DNA of 64,000 nt from Meghimatium bilineatum (GCA_034231615.1 CM067318.1:36179382-36243381); one strand, 5' to 3'; shown: positions 32,775-44,312, counted from the stretch's first letter. The notes: generated by a model not told the origin, from the sequence alone. Translations and numbers: made by a program.

Positions 32775-33250
32775 AAGTATTATGTTATAGCTTACATATT
32801 CTTGAAGGATATGCTTTGCAATTTGATTGGCTTGCCCACATGTACACTTTGCTGAGTTAACACACATTTTAATTGTGTGTATATATAGTTTCATATGGGC
32901 CATGTTTGGTACACATAGACACACAATATATTATGTCCAATTCGGAGTCGAAATACCACGACCTGTTCTTGTATGTTTAGAAGATTATAGCGATCCTATT
33001 AAGGTAAAATGGGCTTTCGTTGTGTCTTTATTAGTACATCAGATTGTTGCATGTTAGTACCTTTGTTGACCAGTTGCAGACTTCTCTTATTTTCTGATAT
33101 TCCATAGTGAGATGGAATCTAGTGCAGTGTGTGTGATTCTACAACGATGTTGCACTATAAGCATTATCTCTTTTAAATCTGGTAGTTTATTGGATTGTGG
33201 TGTTTCTATACCTCGTTTATAAATGCGTAATCACACATTCAAGCGAATAT
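32775..33250 (-). pseudogene. LINE RNase H tail, strongly decayed
   Basis: On the minus strand IPSHYGISENKRSLQLVNKG, EQVVVFRLRIGH, and CTCGQANQIAKHILQE align in order with IPSHCGIPGNEK, EQVIILRLRTGH and CTCGQTAQSAKHILQE of the full-length element at 16024-20059. Many changes and frameshifts; the far end is unclear. Confidence 0.65.
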
Positions 33251-33980
33251 TTCAGAAACTGTCTGTTTGATCACAGATATTTTTGGAATCCAAGTTTTTA
33301 TTTAAACCCACACTAAAAATATTATTTATGTTTTCCTAAAAATGTTATTAGTTTAACAAGTTTCCTCTATAGTTTATATAGATCATCCCTCTGCATTGTG
33401 TAGGATATGAGGCGTTCTACAGCATTTATTCGAGTTTACTCAAAGCAAATTAATGTCTAAATAATCAGAAAATATTTGCATTGGTAATGTTTCGTTTATA
33501 TTGTTTGGGCTTTTCATTTGCTGTGACGGGAAGTACAAATATATTGACAAATTGAAGACATGATACAGATTATGAGCGTCACAAATCCCGGCGTTTCTTC
33601 TATCGACAGATAGGGTTTTGTTGTCTAGCAAAATGGGTTTTTGTTTGTGTTTAAAAATACAATTAGGTACCCCGATTTCTTGTTTTGCACGGGAATATAG
33701 CCCGTTTTTCATATTTGGAACATGATTTCCTCAGTGCAAATATTTTGTTTTGACAGCCATATGTCACTCATGTTGAACAATTATCCATTGGTCACTCCTG
33801 CGTGTTGTCAAAATAGTGACCAATAACAATCACTGAAATAATCAGTTAGACCAACAGAAGTGATGCAATAAGTACATTTAATTTTGTTAAAAACAATAAC
33901 AACACCAAAATCTCTGTGTCTCATAAGGCGGGAGATATTGAGAATGTTTGTTAAAAATAAACTTGTTTCTCTTGAGAAAT
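33250..33980. other. No recognised feature
   Basis: AT-rich. It possibly contains further unrecognisable remnants of the LINE at 32775. A 90-codon minus-strand ORF (33440-33712) was not recognised. Confidence 0.4.
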
Positions 33981-33984
33981 TAAA

Positions 33985-34880
33985 AGTAAAATTGCAGATG
34001 ATTGCGATATTGAAATATCTAAAAGTTCTCTGTGGAAAATTGTAAGAACCGCCGGCTTAATTTTTAGAAAAACCTTAGGCGGCATGAATATTATTTGTGA
34101 AAACCCACACTTTATTCCTGACTGAAGTAAATACCATATACCCGGGAGCGTAGAAGCCACGGTTATGATATTGTATATTTGGACGAATCCTGGGTCAATG
34201 CTCACCACATAAATGCTAAAGAATGGCAGTCAGCGGACGGTCAACAAAAAAGAAACATTCCAAGCAGCAAAGGCCATCGAATTATGCTCACACAGGCTGG
34301 AAGTAGCAACAGAGGCCTAGTCCATGAAGCTGGAGTTATTTTCTAATCAAAATATACAGATGGCAGGGACTATCATACTGAAATGAATGGAAATATTTTC
34401 AGGCATTAGATGGAGAACATTTTTCCAATTCTAGAAGGACTATCATGTTTAGTAAGGAACAATGCTTCCTATCACAATGCAGTATTACAGGAAGACAAAA
34501 TACGAAATGCTTCAGATACAAAAGTTCAATTAAGACAGGCCATGCTGAGGAAAATGACCACTTCGACGATACTTTTTAAATACGATTTATTACAGCCCGT
34601 GAAGAAGACAAATAAAACAAAGTTGTATTATATTGATTAATCATTCCACATATTTGACCACATTCCTCTGCGACTACCGGCATATCATACTCGCCATAAC
34701 TCGATAGAGTTAGTTTGGGCTAAGGTCAAAGGGCAAGATTCGAAACAAAATACCACGTTTAAAATGTGTGCTGCTGAAGCTCTGATACGCGATTACCTCT
34801 CCAAAATAGACGTTGCGTTTTGGAAAAAATGCTTGGATCATGTAATCCGAGAGAAATATGACTACTGGTACCGAGATGGA
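33985..34880 (+). pseudogene. DDE transposase relic (IS630/Tc1-like superfamily)
   Basis: Pieces in changing frames give ISKSSLWKIVRTAGLIFRK (helix-turn-helix side), then YLDESWVNAHH (first catalytic D), SSKGHRIMLTQAGS, DYHTEMNG, NNASYHNAVLQEDKI (second D replaced by N), LRLPAYHTRHNSIELVWAKV (P-Y-x-x-x-x-N-x-I-E, third acidic residue present), and KKCLDHVIREKYDYW. This is the pattern of DDE_3-type transposases common in invertebrates. The family catalyses cut-and-paste transposition. Stops and the lost aspartate make this copy dead. No terminal inverted repeats were recognised. Confidence 0.8.
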
Positions 34881-34884
34881 TTAC

Positions 34885-35635
34885 AATTTCTGAAAACATT
34901 AACAATACTCAACCTCTTTTAATCATCAGATTTGGAATTATTATAAAGGAATTATTTGTGGACAGACCACATAATGGCTTTACATAAATAAGTGTATGTT
35001 TAGCACACCATTAGGTACATATACAGTGACAACAAAATACATCTCATTCAATATCGGCTAAAATAATACAATACAAGCACAGTTAAGAAAGCCTGGGGTC
35101 TAATGGTGACCGAAGGGCGTATTAACTGCTGAATATTGCAGTGACGTTTACTATTGCACATACGAGTGACAGCACATACAATTGATAACACATACAGAAA
35201 TTTTACCCATTGGTCGTTTTTAGATGATACGCTCTTGAGTGCAATGCTACCCAACAGTAACATGTTTACTCTAATATTAAAATGTAACCACACTTTTTTG
35301 CAATTGACAGAACTTCAAAGAATTCCGCCGACATGTACAAAAAAGAGCAGATTTGGACTAAATGATAAAATCTAATATTGCATGCCAAAGATTTCTGCGA
35401 TCAAACAAACAGTTGCTGAGATATTTGATTGAATGTGCGATTATGAATTTATAAACGGACTATAGCACTGAATTTGCGTCTGTATCACTGTAGGGTCTGG
35501 AGTCTTGTTGGAAATTAAGAGTTCTCTGCTGCTGCACTAATAGCCTTAATTTCAGTCATAGTAGTTGCCGTAATTCCCCCGTCGGTATACATATGGTATC
35601 TGTAGTGCCATCTTGATATTCCACGTAAATCTCAC
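34885..35635. other. No recognised feature
   Basis: Unique-looking AT-rich sequence. No motif, repeat or coding evidence. Confidence 0.5.
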
Positions 35636-35636
35636 T

Positions 35637-35830
35637 TCATCCATGTGTCACTGCACCATGTGTCACTGCACCATGTGTCACTGCACCATGTGTCACTGCA
35701 CCATGTGTAACTGCACCATGTGTCACTACACCATGTGTCACTACACCATGTGTCACTGCACCATGTGTAACTGCACCATGGGTCACTGCACCATGTGTCA
35801 CTTCATCCATGTGTCACTGCACCATGTGTT
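35637..35830. repeat. Minisatellite, 15-bp units
   Basis: About 13 units of CCATGTGTCACTGCA with variants (GTGTAAC, ACTACA). It creates a short CHCTM-repeat ORF, which is not a gene. Confidence 0.92.
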
Positions 35831-36049
35831 ATTCTTTTAGTGTACACGCTAATCCATAGATGAAGACGCCAAGCATACCAGAGTGTTAGGGACTAGCGAC
35901 TAGTAACTGCGCATGAGGGTCAGCGAACCAAAGCTGACTGAGACCCTAGGACACTTCCACGCAGTGGGTCGGGAAACAGGATTACAGTAATGTAGCCTGG
36001 CCAAGTTCTAGGGATCGAAGAGGGAAGGACAACCCATCCAAAAAAATCG

Positions 36050-36155
36050 TGCAGAAGTCGGATATGTCGACCGGAAGGTGCAGTATCGCAGCAAAGCTGT
36101 AAACAGATATAACGCCACAAACGTCCTTTTCAGGACGAACGACGAAGAAGAAGAT
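36050..36155 (+). mobile_element. SINE Y 3' fragment
   Basis: It shows GCAGAAGTCGGATATGTC, GCAGTATCGCAGCAAAGCTG, AAACAGATATAACGCCAC and CGAACGACGAAGAAGAAG. These are diverged, but the order matches SINE Y. Confidence 0.6.
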
Positions 36156-36237
36156 CCACAGATCACTTGGGTAAGCGTCATCGAGGAAGTAAACAGCTGT
36201 CACCTTTTTCTGTAATTTATTCAGAAAAATGTAGCTA

Positions 36238-37023
36238 CATGATCGCCTACGCTAATCAACATGGCACCTGATTGCTAAATCACACGTAGTCGCTGTCTTC
36301 GCTAGTATTACGACCTGTATATATACAATCTGCGTTAACGGCTTTTTGTCTTTTATTCTCTACAGGGAAATACAGCTTCTAACAGGCAATTGGGCACATT
36401 TGGATTGTAATAGACTATCAGGAACGGAGTTATTAAGGATATCCTTCAAAGACAAAGGTTAGCCATTTGAGCAGATACATCTCTCCAAAAAAGAATTGCA
36501 GGTCAGACGGAGGATGGTCATTGCATCAAATAAACGGATACAAATGAAAGACGTTTGGAAAAGCTGGAACAAAATAATAAAACTTTCCTTAGAACCTGCA
36601 TATTTGCAGTTGCAATATGTAGACAATCGCGAATAAGGTGAGAAATATAATTTCAACATTTGAAACAAAATGTTACAGAAGAATCCTCAGAATACCATGG
36701 GTCAAAATTATCACCAATATGGACATTTTGAGATAATTGAAAGTAAAAGAAAACCGACTTAAATACATGTTTCTCTCTAAAAAATTAATTACAATGTTTT
36801 TGCCATATAAAACGACTTGACAAACTAGAAAATACCATATTGGATGAGTTGATACCATGGCAACGAAAAAGATATAGGCCGCGAAAAAAATTGACGCAAG
36901 ATAGTAATGTTCACTTGAACAAGACACTCACAGAAGCAGGAAGATTGGCTTAAGATAGGAAGGTGCTTGGAACGGCCGTGATGACTGCTACATCCTATCC
37001 AGTAAATGCTATCTGATGATGAT
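36238..37023 (+). pseudogene. LINE C-terminal fragments
   Basis: A tiny piece MIAYANQHGT-stop (36238-36276) matches the end of the element at 46484. From about 36450, decayed post-RT pieces (MLQKNPQNTMG, shifted to RRILRIPWVKI) lead to VMTATSYPVNAI and a TGATGATGA tail, as in the element at 32240. Confidence 0.65.
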
Positions 37024-37084
37024 AGGACAATTTAAACATTAGTAGTCGTATCGAAACAAAGAAAACAGACAGTGCAATCTCTTG

Positions 37085-38085
37085 TATGTACAATATGAAT
37101 CTATGTAAGTACAATACTAGTCCCTGTAAGTACAATACTAGTCCCTGTAAGTACAATACCAGTCTCTGTAAGTACAATTGCAATCTCTGTAAGTACAATA
37201 CTAGTCCCTGTAAGTACAATACTAGTCCCTGTAAGTACAATACCAATCTCTGTAAGTACAATTGCAATCTCTGTAAGTACAATACTAGTCCCTGTAAGTA
37301 CAATACTAGTCCCTGTAAGTACAATACCAGTCTCTGTAAGTACAATTGCAATCTCTGTAAGTACAATACTAGTCCCTGTAAGTACAATACTAGTCCCTGT
37401 AAGTACAATACCAATCTCTGTAAGTACAATTGCAATCTCTGTAAGTACAATACTAGTCCCTGTAAGTACAATACCAGTCCCTGTAAGTACAATACCAGTC
37501 TCTGTAAGTACAATTGCAATATCTGTAAGTACAATACTAGTCCCTGTAAGTACAATACTAGTCCTTGTAAGTACAATACCAGTCTCTGTAAGTACAATTG
37601 CAATCTATGTAAGTACAATACTAGTCCCTGTAAGTACAATACCAGTCCCTGTAAGTACAATACCAGTCTCTGTAAGTACAATTGCAATCTCTGTAAGTAC
37701 AATACTAGTCCATGTAAGTACAATACCAGTCCCTGTAAGTACAATACCAGTCCCTGTAAGTACAATACCAGTCCCTGTAACTACACTACCAGTCCCTGTA
37801 AGTACAATACCAGTCCCTGTAACTACACTACCAGTCCCTGTAAGTACAATACCAGTCCCTGTAAGTACAATACCAGTCCCTGTAACTACACTACCAGTCC
37901 CTGTAAGTACAATAGCAGTCTCTGTAAGTACAATACCAGTCCCTGCAAATACAATAGCAATCTATGTGAGTACATTACCAGTCCCTGTAAATAGAATAGC
38001 AATCTTTTTAAGTGCAATACCAGTCCATGTAAGTACAATAGCAATCTCTGTATGTACAATATCAGTCCATGTAAATACAATAGCA
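37085..38085. repeat. Minisatellite, 21-bp GTAAGT units, 84-bp higher order
   Basis: About 47 units of CTGTAAGTACAATACTAGTCC. From about 37110 to 37700 four variants (ACTAGTCCC, ACTAGTCCC, ACCAGTCTC, TGCAATCTC) recur in that order, giving an 84-bp higher-order repeat. Later units become more uniform and then degrade. Almost every unit contains GTAAGTA, a perfect match to positions +1 to +7 of a strong 5' splice site, on the sense strand of the host gene. The ORFs of 302 codons (+) and 256 codons (-) exist because 21 is divisible by three. Confidence 0.95.
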
Positions 38086-38321
38086 GGAGGAGGGGAAAAG
38101 GAATGCGAAACAACTGCTGTGGACACTTGTGTATGAGGTCGCCTTCCCAACCAAAAAAATACCGGTCAGTAATACCGCTTTAGTCCCTACAACTGACCAG
38201 AAGACATAATAAACAATGCACTTTCTTTTAACACGCCGAATGTCCGAAAATACTTTGTGTTGTGTCTGTGTCTTCGGCCCAGACTTCGTTGCACATAATG
38301 ACAATTTAGAGAATTGTATTA

Positions 38322-38597
38322 TTCTTCTTCTGCGTTCGTTCTCAAACTCCTGCAGTTAGCAAGATGTAGTCCGGAGAACGGAATGCGTTGTGTCATGGTT
38401 TACAGCATTGCTGCGATATATGCGCCTTTCGGCCTGACACATCCGACTTCAGCATGACTTTGGGTCACTGACCCTAAATGGGATGGGACAGTCAACTCCA
38501 CCCGATAACCTCCTTAGTCGCCTTTTACGACATGCGTGGAAGGTAAACAGTGTTGCTATTCTTTGCTCCCCTTTCAGGCCCCGGCAACACACGGGCG
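38322..38597 (-). mobile_element. SINE Y with 14-bp target duplication
   Basis: It is flanked by AGAGAATTGTATTA at 38308-38321 and 38598-38611. It runs from TTCTTCTTCTGCGTTCGTTC to CGGCAACACACGGGCG. The intact duplication indicates a young insertion in the intron upstream of exon C. Confidence 0.93.
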
Positions 38598-38734
38598 AGA
38601 GAATTGTATTAATTTGACCTAAAACGTTTTTATTTATGACTTAGGTCGTATACTGGCGACTCTAGTACTTGTAGGTATAGCCAACAGTGTTGCAGCTCAG
38701 TCACAATAAAGAATCAAATATATTGTGAAATAAT

Positions 38735-38945
38735 GTTGAAAATGGCTTTAGTATACAGTGTCATTAGACTTATCAACTGTGCTGATGTACTCTATGAAGA
38801 TGACTTTAGTATACAGTGTTATTAGACTTACCAACTGTGCTGATATACTGTATGAAGATGACTTTAGTATACAGTGTTATTAGACCTACCAACTGTGCTG
38901 ATATAATGTATGAAGATGACTTTAGTATACAGTGTTATTATACAT
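38735..38945. repeat. Tandem repeat, about 59 bp
   Basis: Three and a half copies of CTTTAGTATACAGTGTTATT...CCAACTGTGCTGATATA. It ends about 60 bp before the exon C acceptor. Confidence 0.9.
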
Positions 38946-39006
38946 AGTAGGCAATGTCATATAATGTGCGAATATGCAATTTTAAGTATTTTCTTGATGC
39001 TTTCAG

Positions 39007-40584
39007 AATACTATTTGTTCAAGAAGCAGTTACTACAGAGCAAGAGAGCAGAAAGAGGAAATGCACTTGAAAGTAAAGTACCCATTAAAAAACCAGCTAA
39101 ACATGGCAAAGGAAAGCATGCAAATGCTAAAAAAGGAAAACAACCTAAGAAAAAAGGCAAACCAAAGAAAAATAAGAGTAAAAACGCAAATGATGACGAC
39201 ATAGACGCCAATGTCTCTCACGCTGGAGAAGAAGAGATCGTAAAAGTAATAACAAAAGAAGAAGTATGTGTGAATGATACAAATAATCTGGACAGTCAAA
39301 GTGACACCACTGCTCATGAATTTGTCGCAGAACAGGTTCCAACATCTCACAATAGAGGACACAGACTCTCCCATCGTTCATCAGGAAAGCGCAGACGATC
39401 AATTGAACAACATCTTCGATGGCAAGATGAACGAAAAGAAAATCATGTATGTCGAAATGACGATTGTGGTGCACGCGGTGACTCTGATTTGGGGTGTGCC
39501 TCTAATGAACCTCTTCTACCCGATAAAGTTACTGACTGCAAATACTCAGATAATGCTAGACATTCAACATTTATGGCTCTTACAGCGATGAGTGGTGGGG
39601 ATTACCAGCAAGAAACTTCAGATAAGCAAGCAAACAAAATAACAAAGGGACAAAGAATGAAGCCAGGCAAACATCACCATTCGAAAACTCGAAAAAGAGT
39701 TCGCCATTCTTTAGGCGTAGACTTCATGCTCAATGAGAATAAGGATGCTAGAAATTTAAAGTATTATGATCGGAAAATATCAGATAAAAAGCACAGTTTA
39801 ACAAGACACAGTTCAAGTATACAAACGTTGGCACATAAAACTCAAGTTTCTTTGAGTGAGCGACCATCTGGTGACATTGCAACAAAAACCCTTTATCTCG
39901 GCCTTACTAAACAGACTTTAGGAATAAGTGCAGAAACTATATTCAATATAGACGATTCAAAAAACATAGAGACAGTTGATTCATTGAACTCTCAACAGAG
40001 TGTAATAAAATGCGCACCAGTTGTAGAATTAATTAATGGCGAATACAAGTTGAACTCTCTTGAAATCTCGAATTCAAAACCTGAAGAACAAACCGAGTGT
40101 TGCATGGTTGTACGCCCGAACAACTACGCAGATGTCAGTCTAGGCGACAACGATAAGCTGCATAGAATACAGCAGACAGGAGAACCCTTTAATTTATTGG
40201 AGAAATGTCAGGAAACCATCGATGGAGTTCATTTTGAATCATCTGATGAAAAGAAAATCGTTGTGCCGTTTCCTGTGCGCATCCTAACTGACGAGACATT
40301 GACAGTTCCCAATGATGTTTTAGGTGAGCAGCCTCAAGCTAGTGTACTCCTAGAAGCTAGGGAAGTGAACTCCTCACCAGTGGCAAAGACAAGCTGTACG
40401 TCTTTCAGAAATAGCACAGTCGTTCAGCGAATGAAATACATTGTGACAAATATTGTGGACAATAATTCATCATCTGTAATGGGCCTAAAAAAAGCGGTGA
40501 CAGATGACAGAAACGAGAATTATAAAATGAACAGAATGGCAGTTTCACATCCTGGTGCTCAGCAAAATGGGCCGTCAAACAGAG
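39007..40584 (+). CDS. Exon C: long disordered, basic linker region
   Basis: The acceptor is TTTTCTTGATGCTTTCAG|AA. The exon is 1578 bp, open throughout in one frame, entering in phase 1. It begins (x)YYLFKKQLLQSKRAER, which may be the remainder of an SHD2-like helix. A very lysine-rich block follows (KHGKGKHANAKKGKQPKKKG), then about 450 mostly polar residues with no recognised domain, including CRNDDCGARGDSDLGC. The donor CAGAG|GTACCT at 40585 is phase 1 and matches exon D. Long unstructured middle regions are usual in Slp/Slac2 effectors. No myosin- or actin-binding motif was recognised. The ORF continues past the donor to a stop at 40700, so intron retention would add about 38 residues. 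Confidence 0.75.
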
Positions 40585-40774
40585 GTACCTTTCATAACTT
40601 ATGTATAAACATGCGTGTGTCCAGATTGGTATTTATAAATGTAGCAAGGTTTCGTGTTTGTTATTTCTGTGTATACTTGACACAATCATTGTTTACTTAA
40701 TGATAATCTAGTAATAATGCTATCATTGCAAGTATATAGCAAGCTCAATGTTTCCTTGTTTGTATATATGTATA

Positions 40775-40825
40775 TCTGTGTGTGTGTGTGAGTACGTGCG
40801 TGCGTGTATGTGTGTGTTGTTGTTT
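40775..40825. repeat. (TG)n-rich microsatellite
   Basis: TGTGTGTGTGTGAGTACGTG and TGTGTATGTGTGTGTTG runs. Confidence 0.8.
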
Positions 40826-40896
40826 TTTGTGTGTGCTTTCCTTGGAGAATATTTCATTGTGGAAGAGACTTTTGAGTTATAATTTTTTTTTAAATC

Positions 40897-41168
40897 GCAT
40901 GTGTGTTGCCGGGGCCCGAAAGGGGAGCACAGAATAGCAACACTGTTTACATTCCATGCATGTCGTAAGAGGCGACTAAGGAGGTTATGGAATGGAGTTG
41001 GTTGTCCCATCCCATATAGGGTCAGTGACCCAAAGCCATGCTGAAGTAGGATGTGTCAGGCCGAAAGGCGCATATATCGCAGCAATGATGTAAACTATGA
41101 CACAACGCATTCCGTTCTCTGGACTATATCCTGCTAATCTGCAGGAGTTTGAGAACGAACGCAGAATA
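40897..41168 (+). mobile_element. SINE Y copy
   Basis: It runs from GTGTGTTGCCGGGGCCCG through GTCGTAAGAGGCGACTAAGG to GAGTTTGAGAACGAACGCAG. It has the opposite orientation to the copy at 38322, with exon C between them. A target duplication is not obvious. Confidence 0.88.
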
Positions 41169-41374
41169 AGATTGAAAAATAAATATAATAGAGAATCAAG
41201 TAGAATACCCAAATATATTTCATTTCCAGACTGAGAGAAACGTAGGTCATGGGAGCATTGAGAGCCACGATTTCAAGAGCACGGAGCACCAAAAACATAT
41301 ATTTTGAGATCATGGAAGGACAAGAGACATCTAAATCCTGAGAGCATGGAGCATCAATAGGAATACATATCACG

Positions 41375-42735
41375 AGAGACTAAAGCGACAAGAAGCATAT
41401 AGATCTTGAGAGAATATAGTGCCAGGAAGCATATAGATCTTGAGAGAATATAGTGCCAGGAAGCATATAGATCTTGAGAGAATATAGTGCCAGGAAGCAT
41501 ATAGATCTTGAGAGAATATAGTGCCAGGAAGCATATAGATCTTGAGAGAATATAGTGCCAGGAAGCATATAGATCTTGAGAGAATATAGTGCCAGGAAGC
41601 ATATAGATCTTGAGAGAATATAGTGCCAGGAAGCATATAGATCTTGAGAGAATATAGTGCCAGGAAGCATATAGATCTTGAGAGAATATAGTGCCAGGAA
41701 GCATATAGATCTTGAGAGAATATAGTGCCATGAAGCATATAGATCTTGAGAGAATATAGTGCCAGGAAGCATATAGATCTTGAGAGAATATAGTGCCAGG
41801 AAGCATATAGATCTTGAGAGAATATAGTGCCAGGAAGCATATAGATCTTGAGAGAATATAGTGCCAGGAAGCATATAGATCTTGAGAGAATATAGTGCCA
41901 GGAAGCATATAGATCTTGAGAGAATATAGTGCCAAGAAGCATATAGATCTTGAGAGAATATAGTGCCAGGAAGCATATAGATCTTGAGAGAATATAGTGC
42001 CAGGAAGCATATAGATCTTGAGAGAATATAGTGCCAGGAAGCATATAGATCTTGAGAGAATATAGTGCCAGGAAGCATATAGATCTTGAGAGAATATAGT
42101 GCCAGGAAGCATATAGATCTTGAGAGAATATAGTGCCAGGAAGCATATAGATCTTGAGAGAATATAGTGCCAGGAAGCATATAGATCTTGAGAGAATATA
42201 GTGCCAGGAAGCATATAGATCTTGAGAGAATGTAGTGCCAGGAAGCATATAGATCTTGAGAGAATATAGTGCCAGGAAGCATATAGATCTTGAGAGAATA
42301 TAGTGCCAGGAAGCATATAGATCTTGAGAGAATATAGTGCCAGGAAGCATATAGATCTTGAGAGAATATAGTGCCAGGAAGCATATAGATCTTGAGAGAA
42401 TATAGTGCCAGGAAGCATATAGATCTTGAGAGAATATAGTGCCAAGAAGCATATAGATCTTGAGAGAATATAGTGCCAGGAAGCATATAGATCTTGAGAG
42501 AATATAGTGCCAGGAAGCATATAGATCTTGAGAGAATATAGTGCCAGGAAGCATATAGATCTTGAGAGAATATAGTGCCAGGAAGCATATAGATCTTGAG
42601 AGAATATAGTGCCAGGAAGCATATAGATCTTGAGAGAATATAGTGCCAGGAAGCATATAGATCTTGAGAGAATATAGTGCCAGGAAGCATATAGATCTTG
42701 AGAGAATATAGTGCCAGGAAGCATATAAATCTTGA
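41375..42735. repeat. Minisatellite, 34-bp units, highly homogeneous
   Basis: About 40 almost identical copies of AGCATATAGATCTTGAGAGA+ATATAGTGCCAGGA. Only a handful of substitutions occur (e.g. CCATGAA near 41730, CCAAGAA near 41933 and 42443, GAATGTAG near 42228). Each unit contains AGATCT. Since 34 is not a multiple of three and the reverse strand lacks stops, all three minus frames stay open for 466-515 codons. These are artefacts of the array. Confidence 0.97.
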
Positions 42736-42775
42736 GAGAATACAGTATAGTGTCCAGATGCATGTAGATCTATGA

Positions 42776-42778
<3 letters not shown>

Positions 42779-42823
<45 letters not shown>
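42779..42823. repeat. (AT)n microsatellite
   Basis: An uninterrupted TA run of about 45 bp adjoining the 34-bp array. Confidence 0.95.
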
Positions 42824-42826
<3 letters not shown>

Positions 42827-42929
42827 CATGAAACACGGCGCACCATGAAGTATATATATCATTCGGTAGCACAGTGAGTGAGCATAACCGAGCACACTCA
42901 AACGATTCGTGTCCCAAACTATCGAAGTG

Positions 42930-43150
42930 CTCTTACCTGTTAGACAACTACCGTCCCAGAACATCTGGGAGCATCTGAAAGATGTTTTCTTACCTGTTAG
43001 ACAACTACCTTCCCAGAGCATCTGGGAGCATCTGAAAGATGTTTTCTTACCTGTTAGACAACTACTGTCCCAAAGCACATGAAAGATGTTTTCTTACCTG
43101 TTAGACAACTTCCGCCCCAGAGCACCTGGGAGCATCTGAAAGATGTTTTT
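42930..43150. repeat. Tandem repeat, about 60 bp
   Basis: Four copies of TCTTACCTGTTAGACAACTA ... CATCTGGGAGCATCTGAAAG. The third copy has an internal deletion. Confidence 0.85.
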
Positions 43151-43323
43151 TTTTAACCGCTTGACACAGAGCGGACACACATTTGATGATTTGCAGACAC
43201 GTATAGAAAAGTTTGGGAACTAGGAAAACAAACTTGAAAGCCCCCAAAAATGTTGTTATTAATTATAGTCAATCAATCAAGTGATATGTCGAGTGGCACA
43301 GGCGATCATGTTTCTCCACAATG

Positions 43324-43625
43324 CTCTCTCTCTCTCTTTCTCTCTCTCTCTTGTGTTGTTAATAAATTCAGTTGATGGCATCTTTTTGTGCTACAATGAC
43401 AACCCACTGTAAATTACACACGCTAACTGACGAATGTTCTTTTTTTTTTAAAGAGGTAATTATCTCCCTTCCCCTCCTCATACTGAAGACGAATCTTCGG
43501 CCATGAGCAGACCTATTCTTTGATGTAACTCTCTATACTGTGTCGACATTGATGTAACTTTCTATACTGTGTCGACATTGATGTAACTTTCTATACTGTG
43601 TCGACATTGATGCACCTTACTATAC
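43324..43625. repeat. (CT)n tract and 29-bp tandem repeat
   Basis: A CTCTCTCT tract lies at 43324-43352. At 43530-43625 GATGTAACTTTCTATACTGT+GTCGACATT repeats about three and a half times. Confidence 0.85.
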
Positions 43626-43934
43626 TGTAGACGCTTATCAGTTATTGGCCTGCCCATTACCCTGAACATGACAGGACACGAAAACAAGGACAATCTTTCT
43701 GGTCACAGATTCCATCGTTTTCATGAAAGTTTTGGTGAGCCTTTTTTTGGTGGGGGGGGGGGGGGGGATCGTTAAAAAGGGAAGTTTGACTAAATTCTGA
43801 ATACCAAAAGTCATGGTATAATTTCCTAGGGCTGAGCATCCCAACTCGAATTATCTACGGACTTGGTTCTCGTACAGGTAATGTTCTGAGGAAGATTGTC
43901 CGCCCAGAAGATTATAAATAGTGTACATAACAGT

Positions 43935-44101
43935 CAGGGCCGGTCTTAGGCCATTGCAACCTATGCGGCCGCAGTGGGCCCCGCACTTCATAGGCCCATA
44001 AATTCATATTAGAATTTATTTTATTATCCTCTTCCCTACCCAGACTAGGCCCCGCGCAATCCGTTTCGCATTGGGCCCCTCAATTGTTAGGGCCGGCCCT
44101 G
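43935..44101. mobile_element. hAT-type MITE, family M3
   Basis: 167 bp with terminal CAGGGCCGG at both ends (inverted) and perfect 8-bp duplications ATAACAGT at 43927-43934 and 44102-44109. Internal GGGCCC-rich subterminal repeats. Confidence 0.93.
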
Positions 44102-44211
44102 ATAACAGTCCATGTCAAGATTGTAGGAGTTTGAAGTTAAGACGGAAGCAAACTGGAAATAGAAACATAATAGAAATGCATGATAATGAAACATCAACAT
44201 TGAACTTGAAA

Positions 44212-44312
44212 GGTGAGCTGAGACACTGATGGGGCATTGAAAAGGTGAGCTGAGACACTGATGGGGCATTGAAAAGGTGAGCTGAGACACTGATGGGGCA
44301 TTGAAAAGGTGA
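44212..44312. repeat. Tandem repeat, 32 bp
   Basis: Three copies of AAAAGGTGAGCTGAGACACT+GATGGGGCATTG. Confidence 0.92.

Noticed and set aside
36995-37994. ORFs of 302 (+) and 256 (-) codons, CKYNTSP and LYLQGLV repeats
   Set aside because: Products of a 21-bp repeat read on both strands; intronic position and both-strand openness argue against coding.
39011-39474. Minus-strand hydrophobic ORFs opposite exon C
   Set aside because: Antisense shadows of the lysine-rich coding strand (Lys codons read as Phe/Leu in reverse).
41354-42917. Three overlapping minus-strand ORFs of 466-515 codons with IYMLPGT/ASWHYI repeats
   Set aside because: They are the three frames of one 34-bp array lacking stops on that strand; no start context, splice sites or domain.
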